A stretch of 64,000 nucleotides of DNA from an uncultured Bacteroidales bacterium (GCA_934725015.1 CAKVAS010000003.1:62001-126000), one strand, 5' to 3'. Positions 16,495 through 25,457 are shown, counted from the first letter of the stretch. The notes: a model not told the origin generated them from the letters alone. Program-made: numbers and translations.

Positions 16495-18099
16495 TTATAA
16501 TGGATAACCATTATTCTGACCGAGTTTGGGATTCGACAGACGCTCTACCTCCGGAATCGGATACAGTTCGAGATACTTTTCATTCTTCGGAGCGTGTCCC
16601 CACCATGTGCCTGTCGTATAGACCCCGAAACGAATCAGCTGCTCACGGCGCATCCCCTCGCCGGTAAACTCACGTCCGAGCTCGTTGAGGAACTCCCCGT
16701 ACTGCACCGGAACGCCGTCAACCGTCGCTGTCGCGGCAAGCTGTTCAGCCGTGAGGCAGCGCCGCGACTCCGGAAGAGACTGTTCGAACGAGCGTTCCCG
16801 CACGTCATTGACAATCTTCGCCGCACCCTCGGAGTCGCCGCTCCGAAGCAGGCACTCGGCCTTCATCATAAGAGTCTCGCCGAGCCTATAGACCACCCAG
16901 TCCTGGTCGGTTTCCCATTTCTGACCTATCTTGATTTCATATTTCCCGTACCTGTAGCCGTCGAACTCCTCCGCCGCAGTAGGGCTCGCGATGAAGTTTA
17001 TGTGATTGTAAGGCACGCCGTTAAGCGAGAGAGGTTCCTTGGTCACATAGTCGTACTGCTGACCCATGAGGTAGGAATCCTTATAACGTCTGTCAGTCCA
17101 CGATGTGCAGTTGTGTGTGACGGGGTCTTCCTCCGCGTCGAAGGTGTCGGCGACGTAGGAAGGATTGGCACGGAGGCCGTTGTAGCCCGCAGAGGCGGCG
17201 TTATAGACCGGCTTCCCCGCCCAGTGCATCGTCTTCGCATAGATGCAGTGGAGAATCGGTGATTTCGTCGTCTCGTCGTACGGAATCGCGAATATGATTT
17301 CCGGAGAGCTTTCGTTGTCGAGGCTGAATATATGCGAAAAGCTTCCGTCGAGTTCATATTTTCCCGAGTTCAGAATCTCGTCGCAGAGGATGACGGTGCT
17401 GTCGCGTTTCACGGCATATTCCGGTCCGAGCCACGACTCCGCGTTGAGATATACCCTCGCGAGCATCTGCTTCGCCGCCCATTTGTTGAAACGGCTGTAG
17501 GTTCTTTCCTCCGTAAGCTTGTCCATATTCTCGCGTATCTCACGGACTACGAAGTCATAAACCTCCTTCCTCGTCCTGCTTTCGGGCATATATCCCTTAG
17601 GGACGTCGTAGGTCGTCTCAACCGGGACATTGCCGTAGAGGGAGAGGAGATGATAGTAATAGTGCGCGCGGGCGACCTTGATTTCAGCCACCGTAGCCTC
17701 GTCGAGTTCCACCCCGGCCTCGTCAAGCTGATAGAGCACACGGTTGCAGCAGGATGAGATGCCGTACCACAGATGGCTCCAGACATTGCTGAAATGAGGG
17801 TCGTTCACGAACCACTCGTGCTTGTTGAGCCGCTGCCAGATGCCGTTGTCGTTCCACCCGCCGTCGGTGTTGATAGGCACCACCCATGCGTCGGTGCCCA
17901 GTTCATAGAGATCCCATACGCTGCGGTCCTCATTGAACCAGCGCATCTGCCCATAGACCGGAGCGAGCATATAGCCGGAAGTCTCGTCGGCGTTCTCCAT
18001 CAGCTGATCCATCGTCATGCTGCTATATACCACGGGGTCGAGGTTCGTGCAGGCGATGCCGCACAGAGCCGCCGCCAATGCCATGATTGTCCTTTTCAT
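16495..18099 (-). CDS. SusD/RagB-like outer-membrane glycan-binding lipoprotein
   Basis: 534 residues with a lipobox G-I-A-C at about residues 14-17. N-terminal SusD motif M-T-M-D-Q-L-M and helical TPR-like segments (A-R-A-H-Y-Y-Y-H-L-L, Y-G-N-V-P-V) fit the SusD/RagB family. The C-terminal part has E-C-L-L-R-S-G-D, I-V-N-D-V-R and E-L-G-R-E-F-T-G-E-G-M-R-R-E-Q-L-I-R-F, the standard last block. It caps the SusC transporter encoded 5 nt upstream and delivers oligosaccharide to it. Ligand is not readable from sequence; the neighbouring GH172, DUF4185 and fructokinase suggest furanosidic sugars. Confidence 0.93.
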   Translation of the reverse strand: MKRTIMALAAALCGIACTNLDPVVYSSMTMDQLMENADETSGYMLAPVYGQMRWFNEDRSVWDLYELGTDAWVVPINTDGGWNDNGIWQRLNKHEWFVNDPHFSNVWSHLWYGISSCCNRVLYQLDEAGVELDEATVAEIKVARAHYYYHLLSLYGNVPVETTYDVPKGYMPESRTRKEVYDFVVREIRENMDKLTEERTYSRFNKWAAKQMLARVYLNAESWLGPEYAVKRDSTVILCDEILNSGKYELDGSFSHIFSLDNESSPEIIFAIPYDETTKSPILHCIYAKTMHWAGKPVYNAASAGYNGLRANPSYVADTFDAEEDPVTHNCTSWTDRRYKDSYLMGQQYDYVTKEPLSLNGVPYNHINFIASPTAAEEFDGYRYGKYEIKIGQKWETDQDWVVYRLGETLMMKAECLLRSGDSEGAAKIVNDVRERSFEQSLPESRRCLTAEQLAATATVDGVPVQYGEFLNELGREFTGEGMRREQLIRFGVYTTGTWWGHAPKNEKYLELYPIPEVERLSNPKLGQNNGYPL

Positions 18100-18104
18100 T
18101 TTCC

Positions 18105-21005
18105 TCAGAATTTAAGGTTGATACCGAATGTGAATGAGCGGAGTGTCGGGTATTTCTCGTAGGCATCCACTCCCGGCGTGAGCCCCGTGATTGAGACTGC
18201 CTCCGGGTCAAGCCCCCTGTACTTTGTCATCGTCAGCAGGTTCTGCCCCGCGAAATATAGCCTCAGGCTATCGATGTACCTGAGCTTCGGAAAGTTGAAC
18301 GTGTAGCCGAGGGTGACGTTGTCGAGCTTCATGTAGCTTCCGTTCTCGATGTAGCGGTCGCAGTAGGTCGAAGGCGCGTAGTTATAATAGTCGCCGACCT
18401 TCTCGAACGCGGATTTCGGGACGTTGACGGACGAGAGCCATGCGAGGGTCTCGTATTTCATACGGTACTGGTTCAGAATCTGATAGAGGAACGCGCCGTG
18501 CATAGACACCGAGAAGTCAAGTCCCTTCCAGCGGAGAGTCGTGCTCAGGGCGGCGAACATCTTCGGCATTCCGTTTCCGAGCACAGTCTTCTGATCCTCG
18601 CCTGCGGTGGAGTTCTCCGCGCCCTTGATTCTCCACGCGGTGCCGTTGCTCTTGAGCCCTACGGTTTCCCATCCGTAGAAGTTGCCGATTGCCCAGCCCT
18701 CCTCAAGGCGGTGGGAATAGGTCTGGACATGATCGAGCCAGCCGAGGTTGAGATATTCGAGCGTGTAGTCGTCGTTGGAGAGCTTCTCAAGACGGTTGCG
18801 GTTGTAGGAAATGTTTCCTCCGAGCGTCCACGAGAAGTCCTTCTTCTGAAGTATCACCCCGTTGAGCGAAAGCTCCACGCCGCTGTTGCTGATTGCGCCG
18901 ACGTTGGCAAGCATGGTGCTCGCGATGTTAGGCGGCATCGGTACGGTGTAGGTGTAAAGAAGATCCTTGGTGTAGCGGTAGTAGCCGTCAATGGAGCCCG
19001 AAAGCCGTCCGCCGAGAAAGGCGAAGTCCAGCCCGACATTTGCCTCGTGCTTTTCCTCCCACTTGAGGTCGTCGTTCGGATTGTTGGCCGGGATTATTCC
19101 GCTGACCCACTGACCGTTGACATAAGACATATAGGAGTTGTTGAAATCGTAGAGGGCAATGTACTGATATGGCGCGGACGGTTCCGTGCCGGTGACTCCA
19201 TATCCCGCACGGAGCTTCAGTTCATCAATCCAGCCGACGGACTTCATCCATTCCTCGTTTGTTATGCGCCAGCCCGCACTCACCGAAGGGAACCAGCCCC
19301 AGCGGTTGTTCTTTCCGAACTTGTCGCTGCCCTCGTAGCGTGCGCTGACCATGAGGAGCCAGCGCTCCGCCCAGTTGTAGTTCACGCGGCCGTAGAAGCC
19401 GATGAGCTTGCGCTCGGTCTTCTCGCTGGAAAGCGTGGAGAGACCGTTTCTCGTGGATTCCGCCGAACCGATGTTCCACGCTCCGAACCCGTCAACCGGG
19501 AAATCGAAGGCATACATCTTCCAGTTCTGATAAATATATCTGTTCCAGCTGTAGCCGAGCGTCGTCGAGAGCGAATGGCTGCCGAAAGTCTTCGACCAGT
19601 CGGCCTGAAGTTCGAGCGTCCTGTCGTCACCGTGTCCCCCGGAGAGGGTGGCGCTTCCGTTCTCGCTGCCCATCACGGCGTTGTAGGCCTTGTGGGTCGA
19701 GGTCCATTCGTATTCGTTGTAGTCGTTCTGATAGGCTCCGGTGGCGCTCAGCCGGAGATTCTTTATCGGCTCCACCACGACTTTGGCGCTGAGGGCGAGC
19801 TGGTTGTACTTGTTCAGTCCCCCGTATTCGTTGAGCAGCTCGACCGGGTTCGCCCCGTTGCTGTTCTCGTAATAGGAGCCGTCCTCATTGTAAATCGGGG
19901 TCGTGGGATTCCGGAGCACAGCCGTGGAATAGAGTTCGTCAGCGGCGTTCCCCCGTCTTGCCGCGCGGTCGTTGACGTTGAGTATGAACTTCAGCCGGTC
20001 GTCGAACATCGAATGGTTAATCGAGACCTTGGCGGCGAGGGATTTCTGGAATGAGGTCTTGTAGAGTCCCTGGCGGTCATCGTAGGTGAGTGAGGCCACA
20101 TAGCCTGTCCTGCCGTTGCCGCCGCGCGCAGAAACATAGTGGCTGTGGCTGAAAGGGACGCGGGTTATTTCCTTGACCCAGTCGGTCGAGCCCCCGAAGT
20201 CGTTAATAGCCGAAAACTCCGGCTGTTCCTTGAGTGCGCGGAGTTCATCCGCAGTGTAGCAGTCGTTGTCGCGCAGGCGCTGATCGACCCGGAGTTTCAC
20301 GTCATACTCGAGAGTCATGGCGCCCTCTTTCGGACGGCGCGTGGTTATGAGTATGACTCCGTTGGTGCCCCGTGTTCCGTAAATCGCCGCCGCGGAGCCG
20401 TCCTTGAGAACGTCGATGCTCTCGATGTCCTCGGGCGCGATGGAGTTGAGCGAGCCGCCGACGATGCCGTCAATGACGATGAGCGGCGAGGAGGAGGCAG
20501 CGAGCGTCGAAATGCCGCGAAGCTGTACGCTTATCTCACCCGAAGGATCACCGGATGTGTTTGATATTTCCAAACCCGCGACCTTGCCCTGAAGCAGCTG
20601 CATCGGTGAGCTTACCCCCCCCTGCACGAAATCCTCGGATTTCACGCGGGTGATGGAGGATGTGATTTCCTCACGTTTCACAGTGCCGTAGCCGATGACG
20701 ACAAGCTCGTCCATCAGCATCGAGTCCGGTTCGAGCCTGACGTCCATCACGCCGCCGCTGACTTTCTGCGAGAGCGTCCTGAATCCCATGAAGGAATATG
20801 AAAGCGTGGAGTTCGCCCCCACGGAGATTTCATATTTTCCGTCTCCGTCGGTGTTCACTCCGGTCTTTGAGACCTCATCGACGACGTAGGCTCCGGCGAC
20901 GGGAGTGCCGGTGTTGTCGGTGACCGTGCCCCGGACAGTGATGTTCTGCGCAAAGGCCGCCATGCAGGCCATCAGCAGAAATATTATTGACAGTGTTCTT
21001 TTCAT
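18105..21005 (-). CDS. SusC/RagA-like TonB-dependent outer-membrane transporter
   Basis: 966 residues. Signal peptide ends near A-F-A-Q; a carboxypeptidase-D-like regulatory domain follows (V-R-G-T-V-T-D-N-T-G-T-P-V-A-G-A), then the TonB-box-like D-E-L-V-V-I-G-Y-G-T-V and plug (P-L-I-V-I-D-G-I, G-S-A-A-A-I-Y-G-T-R-G). The beta-barrel ends in F-T-F-G-I-N-L-K-F. It imports oligosaccharides with its SusD partner. In the plug, V-Q-G-G-V is encoded through a run of eight G residues (minus strand; C8 at 20615-20622), a possible slippage site. Upstream are tandem repeats rather than an obvious promoter, so transcription probably reads through from the MFS gene. Confidence 0.95.
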   Translation of the reverse strand: MKRTLSIIFLLMACMAAFAQNITVRGTVTDNTGTPVAGAYVVDEVSKTGVNTDGDGKYEISVGANSTLSYSFMGFRTLSQKVSGGVMDVRLEPDSMLMDELVVIGYGTVKREEITSSITRVKSEDFVQGGVSSPMQLLQGKVAGLEISNTSGDPSGEISVQLRGISTLAASSSPLIVIDGIVGGSLNSIAPEDIESIDVLKDGSAAAIYGTRGTNGVILITTRRPKEGAMTLEYDVKLRVDQRLRDNDCYTADELRALKEQPEFSAINDFGGSTDWVKEITRVPFSHSHYVSARGGNGRTGYVASLTYDDRQGLYKTSFQKSLAAKVSINHSMFDDRLKFILNVNDRAARRGNAADELYSTAVLRNPTTPIYNEDGSYYENSNGANPVELLNEYGGLNKYNQLALSAKVVVEPIKNLRLSATGAYQNDYNEYEWTSTHKAYNAVMGSENGSATLSGGHGDDRTLELQADWSKTFGSHSLSTTLGYSWNRYIYQNWKMYAFDFPVDGFGAWNIGSAESTRNGLSTLSSEKTERKLIGFYGRVNYNWAERWLLMVSARYEGSDKFGKNNRWGWFPSVSAGWRITNEEWMKSVGWIDELKLRAGYGVTGTEPSAPYQYIALYDFNNSYMSYVNGQWVSGIIPANNPNDDLKWEEKHEANVGLDFAFLGGRLSGSIDGYYRYTKDLLYTYTVPMPPNIASTMLANVGAISNSGVELSLNGVILQKKDFSWTLGGNISYNRNRLEKLSNDDYTLEYLNLGWLDHVQTYSHRLEEGWAIGNFYGWETVGLKSNGTAWRIKGAENSTAGEDQKTVLGNGMPKMFAALSTTLRWKGLDFSVSMHGAFLYQILNQYRMKYETLAWLSSVNVPKSAFEKVGDYYNYAPSTYCDRYIENGSYMKLDNVTLGYTFNFPKLRYIDSLRLYFAGQNLLTMTKYRGLDPEAVSITGLTPGVDAYEKYPTLRSFTFGINLKF

Positions 21006-21013
21006 ATCATTTA

Positions 21014-21187
21014 CTTATTCATATTGTCTCTTATTCATATTGCCTCTCTCATAATGTTCCTCCTGTGCAAAGATTTCTCGACTTCATTTCATTTCGCTCG
21101 AAATGACAGGAGTGGATGCCCGCTCGAAATGACAGATGCGAATGTTCGCTCGAAATGACAGGAGGGGATGTTCGCTTGAGATGACAG
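21014..21187. repeat. Two kinds of short tandem repeat between susC-like and GH172 genes
   Basis: CTTATTCATATTG occurs at 21014 and 21030 (period 16). CGCTCGAAATGACAG-type units start at 21095, 21121, 21147 and 21173 (exact 26-bp period, last copy degenerate). A related sequence occurs at about 53806-53852. This fills most of the 190-bp gap. No gene is seen in it. Confidence 0.75.
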
Positions 21188-21195
21188 GCGCGTCG

Positions 21196-22758
21196 TCATT
21201 TAGACGTCGTGACGGTGTCGGCGTCGCCGTACCAGAACGAAACAGTGTGATAGTCAACCGTTCCCGGATTCCAGCTGAGCATTTCCAGATCGTAACGGAA
21301 GCGCTTCGTGAACGGTATGACGTCAAGATTGCGCGTACGGAGATACGCGTTGAAGCCGTGCGAAGAGAGTTCGTCGGCACGCGGCGCACCGCCGTAAGGG
21401 GTAAGGAACGGCACCACCGGAGCCCACGAGCAGTTGTAGTAGTCCTCGGTTCCCGTGCCGAAATGGGACGGGAAGGTGTCGTCGTCAATCCAAATTTTCT
21501 CGTCGCCCTCGCCGTACCAGTCCACACAATAGTTGTAGAGGGAAAGCAGATCGCCGACATAGACCCCGCGTCCGGTGATTGTGGTGAAATTCCAGTCGAG
21601 GTTGTCGTCTGAATCATACCGGTTGCTGACCGGAATCCCGTCCTCGGCGTGGCCGCCGCAGTGGAAATACATGGAGTTCTCTGTCCGGGAGTATGACCCG
21701 ACGACCGCGTCAAGACCGACAGTCACGGTCTCTTTGCCTTCGTTTGCAATCCCGATTATGCCGTTCTCGCGGTAGGGCATCACCCAACGGCACACGGCCT
21801 CTCCTTCATGATTGGCGAGCCACCATCCGTCCACGTCAGGAGCGCCGAAACCGGCTCCGAAGAACTCGGACAGGAGCGCGTCGATGCACCGAGTGCCGTC
21901 GAAGCTTCCGGTAAGCCGAAGACCCTCCATAGCCGTGCCGTAGTCGGCATATCCGGAAGTCCGGACACTGAGCCCGCGAACGGCATTCGTCCCGCCGGGA
22001 AGCGTCAGTTCAAGGCGTTCTCCAGGCGCAAGTTCCTTTGTTGCGGCCACATGACTGCCTTCAGCCTCCTTTGGGCTGAGCAGAAGTTCACTCACCTCGC
22101 GCATCTTGGGAAGCAGTCTTTCAGCCTCGGCCAAAGTGAAGGTCCGGACCTTTGTCCCCGGGGCGTATGCCCTCCAGTTGATGTGGAAGTAGCGGGGGCT
22201 GTCGGCATCCGGAGTTTCTTCCTCGAAAGTCACGCGGCAGCCCTCGGCGAACGGTATAGGCAGGAAGAAGGTGTTTCCTCCGACTCCGTCAATGTCCTTC
22301 TCATAATGGGTGTGCGTGAGCGAAAGCGCCTCAGGGACATCGAGCGGAAAACGCTTCATGTCGTAGGCAGGAACGGTTATCCCCGGCTCGTCAGCGCCGT
22401 CGAAATAGAAGCGCATCGTGCCGCGCTTGCCCTTGGTGGTCATCCAGATTCGGTCAATCGCACCCGGGCCGTTCCATTCCATCATCACTTTCTCGACCCT
22501 CCCGGCGATGGTGTCAAGCCTCTCGTATCCGGTCCAGTCCCTGTTGGCGAACCAGCCCGGTGCGTCAGGAGAGACGGAGCGGCGGTCATGACTGCTCGCC
22601 TGCTTCTGAGACCAGAGACGCTCGGGAAAATATGTCACGGCATCCCGTGAGACCATCTCGTCAAGCAGAGTCTCCACAGTGATTTCGTCCGCGCCGGAAC
22701 AGGACGCCGACATGATGGCGGCAATCAGCGCCGCCGAATATAGATAAATTCTTCTCAT
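21196..22758 (-). CDS. GH172-family glycosidase (DUF2961), lipoprotein
   Basis: 520 residues with a lipoprotein signal (S-A-S-C near residues 17-20). The DUF2961 signature is clear: W-N-G-P-G-A-I-D-R-I-W, R-F-Y-F-D-G, Y-F-H-I-N-W, and D-W-Y-G-E-G-D-E-K-I-W-I-D-D-D followed by G-T-G-T-E-D-Y-Y (Glu at about 438). GH172 members cleave alpha-D-fructofuranosides, form or split difructose anhydrides, or act on D-arabinofuranosides; the family is hexameric. In this locus it would process oligosaccharides released at the surface. It lies between the fructokinase and SusC genes in one operon. The fructokinase favours a fructofuranose substrate; the DUF4185 neighbours fit D-arabinan as well. Confidence 0.85.
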   Translation of the reverse strand: MRRIYLYSAALIAAIMSASCSGADEITVETLLDEMVSRDAVTYFPERLWSQKQASSHDRRSVSPDAPGWFANRDWTGYERLDTIAGRVEKVMMEWNGPGAIDRIWMTTKGKRGTMRFYFDGADEPGITVPAYDMKRFPLDVPEALSLTHTHYEKDIDGVGGNTFFLPIPFAEGCRVTFEEETPDADSPRYFHINWRAYAPGTKVRTFTLAEAERLLPKMREVSELLLSPKEAEGSHVAATKELAPGERLELTLPGGTNAVRGLSVRTSGYADYGTAMEGLRLTGSFDGTRCIDALLSEFFGAGFGAPDVDGWWLANHEGEAVCRWVMPYRENGIIGIANEGKETVTVGLDAVVGSYSRTENSMYFHCGGHAEDGIPVSNRYDSDDNLDWNFTTITGRGVYVGDLLSLYNYCVDWYGEGDEKIWIDDDTFPSHFGTGTEDYYNCSWAPVVPFLTPYGGAPRADELSSHGFNAYLRTRNLDVIPFTKRFRYDLEMLSWNPGTVDYHTVSFWYGDADTVTTSK

Positions 22759-22817
22759 TGCTTTGAATCTTAATAAATTAACCGAGCAGAATTTGCTTCA
22801 GATTTTTGTGGATAGAT

Positions 22818-23696
22818 TTATTGTCTCTTATGCCATGCTCCGGATTGAGTGCAGACATATGCGGCAGTCGCGACGGCATCCTCATGAGCCTGCCGGATGC
22901 TCAGGCCGCGGAGAAGCCCGGAAATCAGCGTCCCCGTGAACGAGTCTCCCGCGCCGATTGTGTCGTTCACCTCAACTCTCGGAGTCGGAATCTCCGAAAC
23001 CTTGCCTTCCCGCGTATATATCGAACTGAACTCCGCGCCTGCGGTGAGCACGAGCATTCGGAGGTCATAGTCCCGGATGAACCTTGCCGCCAGTTCATCG
23101 TATCCCATGTCGCCGAAGCCGAAGAGCCCCTTCAGCAGATTCATCTCGTCGTCGTTGATCTTGAACACGTTGGCAAGACGAAGCGATTCCTCAATCAGTT
23201 CCCTGGACCAGAACTTCTGACGAAGGTTGATGTCATAGACCTTCCATGCGGACTCGGGAGCGGCCTTCAGCATGGCCCGGGTCGTGGCACGCGAGACGGG
23301 GCTGCGCTGCGCGAGGGTGCCGAACGTAATCGCAGAGGAGGTCGATGCCTTTTTCAGGAGCTCTTCCGTCAGAGGAATGTAGTCCCAAGCGACGTTCTCG
23401 CGGATGTGAAAGTCTGGCTGGCCGTTGTTCAGCAGCACATCGACGGTTCCTGTCGGATGTTCAACCTCGGCGACAAGAAGCCGTATGCCCTTTCCCTTTG
23501 CCGCCTCAAGCAGTTCACGGCCGAGATCATCCTTTCCCACGGCACTTACCGCCCAGCCTTCCACATCACCGCATGACGCATGATAGGCGAAATTCACCGG
23601 CGCCCCGCCGGCCCTTTTTCCTGTCGGGGTGATGTCCCAGAGGAATTCCCCGACTCCTATTACGATTTTCTTTTCCATATCAATAACAACTTTCAT
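22818..23696 (-). CDS. PfkB-family sugar kinase, probable fructokinase
   Basis: About 292 residues. N-terminal I-G-V-G-E-F-L-W-D and G-G-A-P-V-N-F-A-Y bind sugar. The C-terminal PfkB signature N-D-T-I-G-A-G-D-S-F-T-G-T carries the catalytic Asp and anion hole. The G-E-x-L-W-D...G-G-A-P-x-N-F-A-Y pattern is that of bacterial fructokinases. It phosphorylates imported fructose in the cytoplasm. The ATG at 23696 overlaps the upstream MFS stop (ATGA), suggesting coupling. A second Met at 23678 (MEKKIVIG) matches the family N-terminus better, so the start could be 18 nt later. Confidence 0.88.
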   Translation of the reverse strand: MKVVIDMEKKIVIGVGEFLWDITPTGKRAGGAPVNFAYHASCGDVEGWAVSAVGKDDLGRELLEAAKGKGIRLLVAEVEHPTGTVDVLLNNGQPDFHIRENVAWDYIPLTEELLKKASTSSAITFGTLAQRSPVSRATTRAMLKAAPESAWKVYDINLRQKFWSRELIEESLRLANVFKINDDEMNLLKGLFGFGDMGYDELAARFIRDYDLRMLVLTAGAEFSSIYTREGKVSEIPTPRVEVNDTIGAGDSFTGTLISGLLRGLSIRQAHEDAVATAAYVCTQSGAWHKRQ

Positions 23697-24946
23697 TCAA
23701 CATTATCAATCCCCAGTTCCCTCTCTATGTCCTCCAGTTTCTTTCCCTTTGTCTCCGGGATGAAGAAATGGATGAAAAGACCGGCAAGAAGGCAGAGCAC
23801 GCCGAATATTCCGAAAGTCACATTGGCTCCGAACGTGCTTTCCATCCACGGATAGAACTGCACGACAAGGAACGCGCACACCCAGCTGATGCCGGTGGAA
23901 AGCGCCATTGCGGTACCTCTGATGTGCGAAGGGTACATCTCCGAGGTCACGACGAACATGAGCGGAGAGAGCGAGAGGGCGAAGAACGCGATGTAGGCAA
24001 GAATCGCGACGAGTATGCCGACATTGCTCGGGTTGTCGAGCGAGAACGCATAGGTGAGGTAGCCGAGCGAGAGAACCAGTCCCGCACAGCCGCTCACAAG
24101 AAGAGTCTTTCGGCCGAACTTGTCGCAGAGCCAGAGGGCGATGACGGTGAAGAGCAGGTTCGAGGCTCCTACATAGACGGTCTGGAGCATAGGGTCGCTG
24201 CCGGCTATGCCCACCTTGCCGAGTATGCCCGGAGCGTAGTTGATGACCACATTGATGCCGGTAATCTGCTGGAAGAAGGCAAGCATACAGCCGAGGAACA
24301 CGACCTTTGCCATCTTCCCCTTGAAAAGTTCGGAGAGTTTGGCCTCCGGCTTTTTCTGCACATTCCTCCGTGTCAGCCAGAGCGGACTCTCAGGGAGGAA
24401 GAGCAGGAGTATAATGTCTATGAGCGCGAAGACAAGAGGGAATCCGAGCATCCAGTGCCAGCTACGGTCAAGACCGACAAAGAAATAATTTGCAGTGTAG
24501 GCCGCGAGTATGCCAATCACGACGAAGAGCTGATAGAGCGACACGAGGGTCCCGCGCATCTTCTCCGGCGAGATTTCCGTTATATAGGTAGGAATCACCG
24601 CAGAGAGCACCCCGACGCCGAGCCCGCCAACAAAACGGAAGGCGACAAGCGCCGCGGCTCCGTTCGAAAGCAGCGAGCATCCAGCTGCCGAGACTGCAAG
24701 CAGTGCAGCAGAGACCAGCATCAGAGGCCTGCGTCCGGACTTGTCGCTCAGCCGTCCTCCCGTAAGCGCCCCGACAAGGCAGCCGACCATAAGCGCGCTC
24801 GCCACAAGCCCCTTCGCAAGGGAAGACAGTGCAAATTCATTTTCGATGATGTCAATCGCCCCGGAGATTCCACCGAGATTAAGCCCCACGACCAAGGCTC
24901 CGAATGCCGCCACGAGGGCATAGAGAATAACTTTCGTCTTTTTCAT
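23693..24946 (-). CDS. MFS sugar porter
   Basis: About 417 residues, twelve hydrophobic segments. Sugar-porter motifs: G-R-L-S-D-K-S-G-R-R after TM2, P-E-S-P-L-W-L at the centre, Q-Q-I-T-G-I-N in TM7, D-K-F-G-R-K, and P-E-T-K-G-K-K-L-E-D-I at the C-terminus. It carries monosaccharide (fructose or a related sugar) across the inner membrane. ATG at 24946 begins MKKTKV; an in-frame ATG farther upstream is ignored. It is the first gene of the eight-gene locus, so the promoter region at 24994-25059 probably controls the whole set. Confidence 0.9.
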   Translation of the reverse strand: MKKTKVILYALVAAFGALVVGLNLGGISGAIDIIENEFALSSLAKGLVASALMVGCLVGALTGGRLSDKSGRRPLMLVSAALLAVSAAGCSLLSNGAAALVAFRFVGGLGVGVLSAVIPTYITEISPEKMRGTLVSLYQLFVVIGILAAYTANYFFVGLDRSWHWMLGFPLVFALIDIILLLFLPESPLWLTRRNVQKKPEAKLSELFKGKMAKVVFLGCMLAFFQQITGINVVINYAPGILGKVGIAGSDPMLQTVYVGASNLLFTVIALWLCDKFGRKTLLVSGCAGLVLSLGYLTYAFSLDNPSNVGILVAILAYIAFFALSLSPLMFVVTSEMYPSHIRGTAMALSTGISWVCAFLVVQFYPWMESTFGANVTFGIFGVLCLLAGLFIHFFIPETKGKKLEDIERELGIDNVE

Positions 24947-24993
24947 TTTAGTGCATATTGTTCTGTGTGTCACATCAGGTCCCAAAACCTTTG

Positions 24994-25059
24994 CAAATAT
25001 CCCAATATGCCGTTAATCGCCGTTCCTCCCTCGTTACAAAATATGCAACAAATGTTACA
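24994..25059 (-). promoter_or_regulatory. Probable promoter and AraC-type operator of the utilisation locus
   Basis: On the minus strand a GAtaTTTG -7-like box (24994-25001) would start transcription about 41 nt before the MFS gene. No -33 element is visible. Upstream, GTTACA (plus-strand reading) occurs at 25033-25038 and 25054-25059, a direct repeat of 21-bp period at about -46 to -73. That spacing suits an AraC dimer, and a weak core promoter suits activation by the locus regulator. Confidence 0.4.
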
Positions 25060-25141
25060 TCCGCGTTTTTACATTAAAAACGAACACATTGCACACCGGC
25101 GCAAGCGGCGGCCTCCGCTTGCAACAGACGCGGATTTGTCG

Positions 25142-25149
25142 TATTTTTG
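25142..25149 (+). promoter_or_regulatory. -7 box of the DUF4491 gene
   Basis: TAttTTTG lies 17 nt upstream of the ATG at 25167, so the mRNA leader would be very short. Confidence 0.55.
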
Positions 25150-25166
25150 CAGACAAATTTATCTGC

Positions 25167-25457
25167 ATGAACCTTACCGGACTGATAATAGGAATCTCGT
25201 CATTCCTGATGATAGGGCTGTTTCACCCGATTGTAATCAAGGCTGAATACCATTTCGGCACCGGCTGCTGGTGGGTGTTCCTCGTTGTCGGACTCGCCGC
25301 CGCGGCCGCGTCGCTGTTCATCGGGAACATCATCGCCTCCACAGTTCTCGGAGTCTTCGCGTTCTCAAGCTTCTGGAGCATCCACGAACTGTTCGCGCAG
25401 CGCAGGCGGGTCGAGAAGGGCTGGTTTCCGGCAAATCCCAAAAGGGCGAAGAAATAA
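25167..25457 (+). CDS. DUF4491 small membrane protein
   Basis: About 96 residues with three hydrophobic helices. N-terminus M-N-L-T-G-L-I-I-G, then F-H-P-I-V-I-K-A-E-Y-H-F-G-T and C-W-W-V-F, and a basic tail F-A-Q-R-R-R-V-E-K-G-W-F-P. These match DUF4491, an inner-membrane family with no assigned function. ATG at 25167 is chosen because the family starts there and the -7 box is just upstream; a longer frame from 25089 would cover the promoter. A remnant of a second copy is found at 30368-30442. Confidence 0.85.
   Translation: MNLTGLIIGISSFLMIGLFHPIVIKAEYHFGTGCWWVFLVVGLAAAAASLFIGNIIASTVLGVFAFSSFWSIHELFAQRRRVEKGWFPANPKRAKK

Noticed and set aside
18498..20054. 518-codon open frame antisense to the susC-like gene
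   Set aside because: Shadow frame; the susC-like reading has signal peptide, plug and barrel motifs.
21095..21187. CRISPR array
   Set aside because: Repeat and spacer would total only 26 bp, the between-repeat bases are nearly identical, and no cas gene is nearby.
23768..25246. 492-codon open frame antisense to the MFS porter
   Set aside because: It mirrors the MFS gene in a G+C-rich region, is highly charged and low-complexity, and spans an intergenic promoter. The sense frame has full sugar-porter motifs.
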